A DNA stretch of 7,105 bases from Paracoccaceae bacterium. GTDB taxonomy: Bacteria > Pseudomonadota > Alphaproteobacteria > Rhodobacterales > Rhodobacteraceae. The stretch is taken from contig JABGTH010000090.1 in NCBI GenBank assembly GCA_018647275.1, positions 1 through 7,105 on the forward strand, written 5' to 3'. Positions 5,379 through 7,105 of this stretch are shown piece by piece; position 1 is the first letter of the stretch, and each line of letters opens with the position of its first letter. The notes below the pieces were generated by a model. The model did no database searches and was not told the origin of the DNA. It saw nothing but the letters and a program-made list of their open reading frames with translations. The position numbers and the translations under genes are program-made.

Positions 5379-6478
5379 CACTCAACCTCATCTGCTTGAA
5401 ATACAAAACATCTGTCGCGTGGCACGGTCAACCACATCACAGTTCCAACTTTGGGTAAGAAAACATTGGGCACGGTGGCCTTCATCAAGGTTCCATCGTG
5501 ATCCAATCGAAATTCCACAAGGCTTTCGTTACCCATGAACCTTGCGCGTTCAACAACAGCCCGCGCAGCAGTTCCATCGGCAGGCGTTGGCTTTGGCCCC
5601 TCGCCCGCACGGTCAAAATCGATCCGCAAGTGTTGTGGACGAAAGGTGATATCAACCTTTGTTCCATCAGGCATCCCGGGCGCTAAGAACCGACCAAAGG
5701 GGGTCACTGCCAATGCGCCTTCGACAGTGGCGTTAAGCATGTTAGCATCGCTAAAGAACGCAACAGATGCACGATCCAGCGGTCGTGTGTAAACGTTGTA
5801 GGGCGCCCCTTGCTGCACGATCTTGCCGTTGCGCATCAATGCAATCTCATCGGCCATACGCATCGCCTCATACGGTTCGTGCGTTACAAGTAGCACCGCA
5901 GTATCTTCCTCTTTCAGAATACTTAGCGTTTCATCACGAATGCCATCCCGCAGGCGGTTATCTAGGCCAGAGAATGGTTCATCCATTAGCATAATTCGTG
6001 GTCGTGGAGCCAAGGCGCGAGCCAAAGCAACACGTTGTTGTTCGCCGCCAGATAACTGATGCGGGTACCCGTCAATGAACTGTGAAAGTCCCACACGGGA
6101 AAGCAATTCCTCGATGCGCGTGCGCTTGTCGGCCTTCGACCCAGTCAGCCCGTAGGCCACGTTGTCGGCCACGCTAAGATGGGGAAACAATGCAAAATCT
6201 TGAAACATCAGGCCAATTTCACGCCGTTCAGGCGGCACACGCATGACTGTGTCGCAAATCAGTTTGCCATCTACGTAAATTTCGCCGCTGTGTTGCATCT
6301 CTACGCCAGCAATCATCCGCAAAGTGGTAGACTTACCACAACCAGACGGACCAAGCAGGCAGGTCACCTGCCCAGGCATAATCTTTAGAGAAACATCATC
6401 AACAACTGCGCGGCCATCAAAGCTGCGGCACAAGTTACGGATTTCAAGCCGTGGCGTGTGGTCATTCGAAGTACTCAA
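5378..6478 (-). CDS. ABC transporter ATP-binding protein, FbpC/PotA-like, with TOBE domain
   Basis: This is a 366-residue ATPase that would power an ABC importer at the inner face of the membrane. The nucleotide-binding domain (about 11-240) has all motifs intact: aromatic Phe20 for the adenine ring, Walker A G-P-S-G-C-G-K-S-T (43-51), Q-loop Gln93 in F-Q-D-F, signature L-S-G-G-E-Q-Q-R (142-149), Walker B L-M-D-E (164-167), D-loop S-G-L-D (170-173) and His200. The C-terminal part (about 275-362), with F-R-P-Q-H, is a TOBE regulatory domain as in FbpC, PotA and CysA. Sequence style is closest to Fe(III) importers, but the substrate cannot be fixed. The start is TTG at 6478 with AAAAAGG 8 bases upstream; an in-frame TGA lies ten codons earlier with no other usual start between. 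No permease or binding-protein gene is visible beside it. It lies 45 bases after the symporter gene and overlaps copy A of Lin0512. Confidence 0.9.
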   Translation of the reverse strand: MSTSNDHTPRLEIRNLCRSFDGRAVVDDVSLKIMPGQVTCLLGPSGCGKSTTLRMIAGVEMQHSGEIYVDGKLICDTVMRVPPERREIGLMFQDFALFPHLSVADNVAYGLTGSKADKRTRIEELLSRVGLSQFIDGYPHQLSGGEQQRVALARALAPRPRIMLMDEPFSGLDNRLRDGIRDETLSILKEEDTAVLLVTHEPYEAMRMADEIALMRNGKIVQQGAPYNVYTRPLDRASVAFFSDANMLNATVEGALAVTPFGRFLAPGMPDGTKVDITFRPQHLRIDFDRAGEGPKPTPADGTAARAVVERARFMGNESLVEFRLDHDGTLMKATVPNVFLPKVGTVMWLTVPRDRCFVFQADEVE

Positions 6479-6523
6479 CGATGCAGCCTTTTTATCCGAT
6501 GAAAAGCGTCAGATTAGCAGCTA

Positions 6524-7105
6524 TCAGCCCTTCCGCGCCCCCGCAAGCACTGCAGTAAAACCAACAACCAAAACAACAATACAAATTACCAGCAACTGTT
6601 CGTATTTGTGGCCTTCAGGAAGAATGCTTTCGATGCTGGGCCAAGCGCGACCAAAATAGGCAAATGCGCCTAGAATGGCCGATATGAAGGCCACAAGATA
6701 AGACCAAAGTGCGATTTGACGCCCCATAACCAATCCAACGATCAAGACAGGTGACAGAAACATCGATGCAGTTCCTGAAACGGCGACAGCATCAAACAGC
6801 GTCTTATTACCCCACAGTGTTAAACCACAACCCGCCAACATAAAAACAACCATCACGGCGCGTCCGCCATTGAGGCTGCGCGGCGCTAGGCGTAGTTCGT
6901 CAACAACCAACCGTGCCGCAGACGCAAGTGCGCTGTCCAAAGTGCTGAGTGCTGACACCAACAGCGACACCATCAACAATACAAATACCCACGCAGGGAA
7001 CATGGTGCTCCATGTGCTTATCAATTCACCTTCATATGTTGCGCCTGTCAGGCTGGCTTGGATGCCAAAGAACCCAAATCCAATGATGCACAGTGTTGAA
7101 ATCCA
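6524..7105 (-). CDS. Sodium:solute symporter family protein, C-terminal part (cut by window edge)
   Basis: The reading frame is open to the right edge, so these 193 residues are the C-terminal part of a longer protein; family members usually have some 450-600 residues. At least six hydrophobic spans can be placed, at about 1-19, 38-57, 83-100, 105-127, 132-152 and 169-189. The segment S-A-L-S-T-L-D-S-A-L-A-S (51-62) matches the Ser/Thr-rich transmembrane 8 of the SSS family, which supplies residues of a sodium site. The substrate (sugar, amino acid, carboxylate or other) is not readable. The 45 bases between its stop and the ABC gene hold no terminator, so it is probably the first visible gene of that operon. 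A TTG at 7024 can be read as a start but lies inside the protein. Confidence 0.82.
   Translation of the reverse strand, partial: WISTLCIIGFGFFGIQASLTGATYEGELISTWSTMFPAWVFVLLMVSLLVSALSTLDSALASAARLVVDELRLAPRSLNGGRAVMVVFMLAGCGLTLWGNKTLFDAVAVSGTASMFLSPVLIVGLVMGRQIALWSYLVAFISAILGAFAYFGRAWPSIESILPEGHKYEQLLVICIVVLVVGFTAVLAGARKG

Noticed and set aside
6479..6523. Terminator or promoter between the symporter and ABC ATPase genes
   Set aside because: Only a 4-base stem (TAGC-T-GCTA on the minus strand) is visible, with no T-run next to it and no clear promoter hexamers; readthrough is more likely.

Overview
The window looks like an alphaproteobacterial chromosome, most likely a Rhodobacterales/Roseobacter-type bacterium of moderate GC. 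The reasons are the tatA-tatB-tatC operon with its Rhodobacterales-like TatB and TatC sequences, its proximity to a DUF815 ATPase and a LysM/M23 lipoprotein, and dense gene packing with GTG and TTG starts. The lineage is inferred from protein style, not from a search. Nothing suggests a phage, IS element, CRISPR array or RNA gene.

Left part (1-3783): an NlpD-like lipoprotein gene (+ strand) converges on a minus-strand operon read tatA-tatB-tatC-DUF815 ATPase. The tat genes encode a complete twin-arginine translocase. tatA and tatB are 3 bases apart; tatB/tatC and tatC/DUF815 each overlap by 4 bases. The NlpD-like protein has two LysM domains and a LytM (M23) domain that has lost most metal ligands, so it is probably an activator of cell-wall amidases rather than an enzyme.

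Middle (3784-4001): a 218-base divergent control region between tatA and a WYL-domain regulator gene. It holds a perfect 12+12 base inverted repeat around a 6-base spacer. The repeat lies where the regulator's transcript would start from a plausible promoter, so it is a strong candidate operator. A possible extended -10 promoter for tat faces the other way and overlaps the regulator's -35 region.

Right part (4002-7105): the WYL/HTH_11 regulator (+) ends tail-to-tail, with a 4-base overlap, against a minus-strand operon. That operon reads: sodium:solute symporter (cut by the window edge), FbpC/PotA-like ABC ATPase, and two tandem paralogous Lin0512-family proteins. The last three genes overlap at their stop/start codons, so they are probably translated as a coupled unit. 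An ABC ATPase with no permease or binding protein in view, fused into an operon with a secondary transporter and two proteins of unknown function, is the least explained part of the window.
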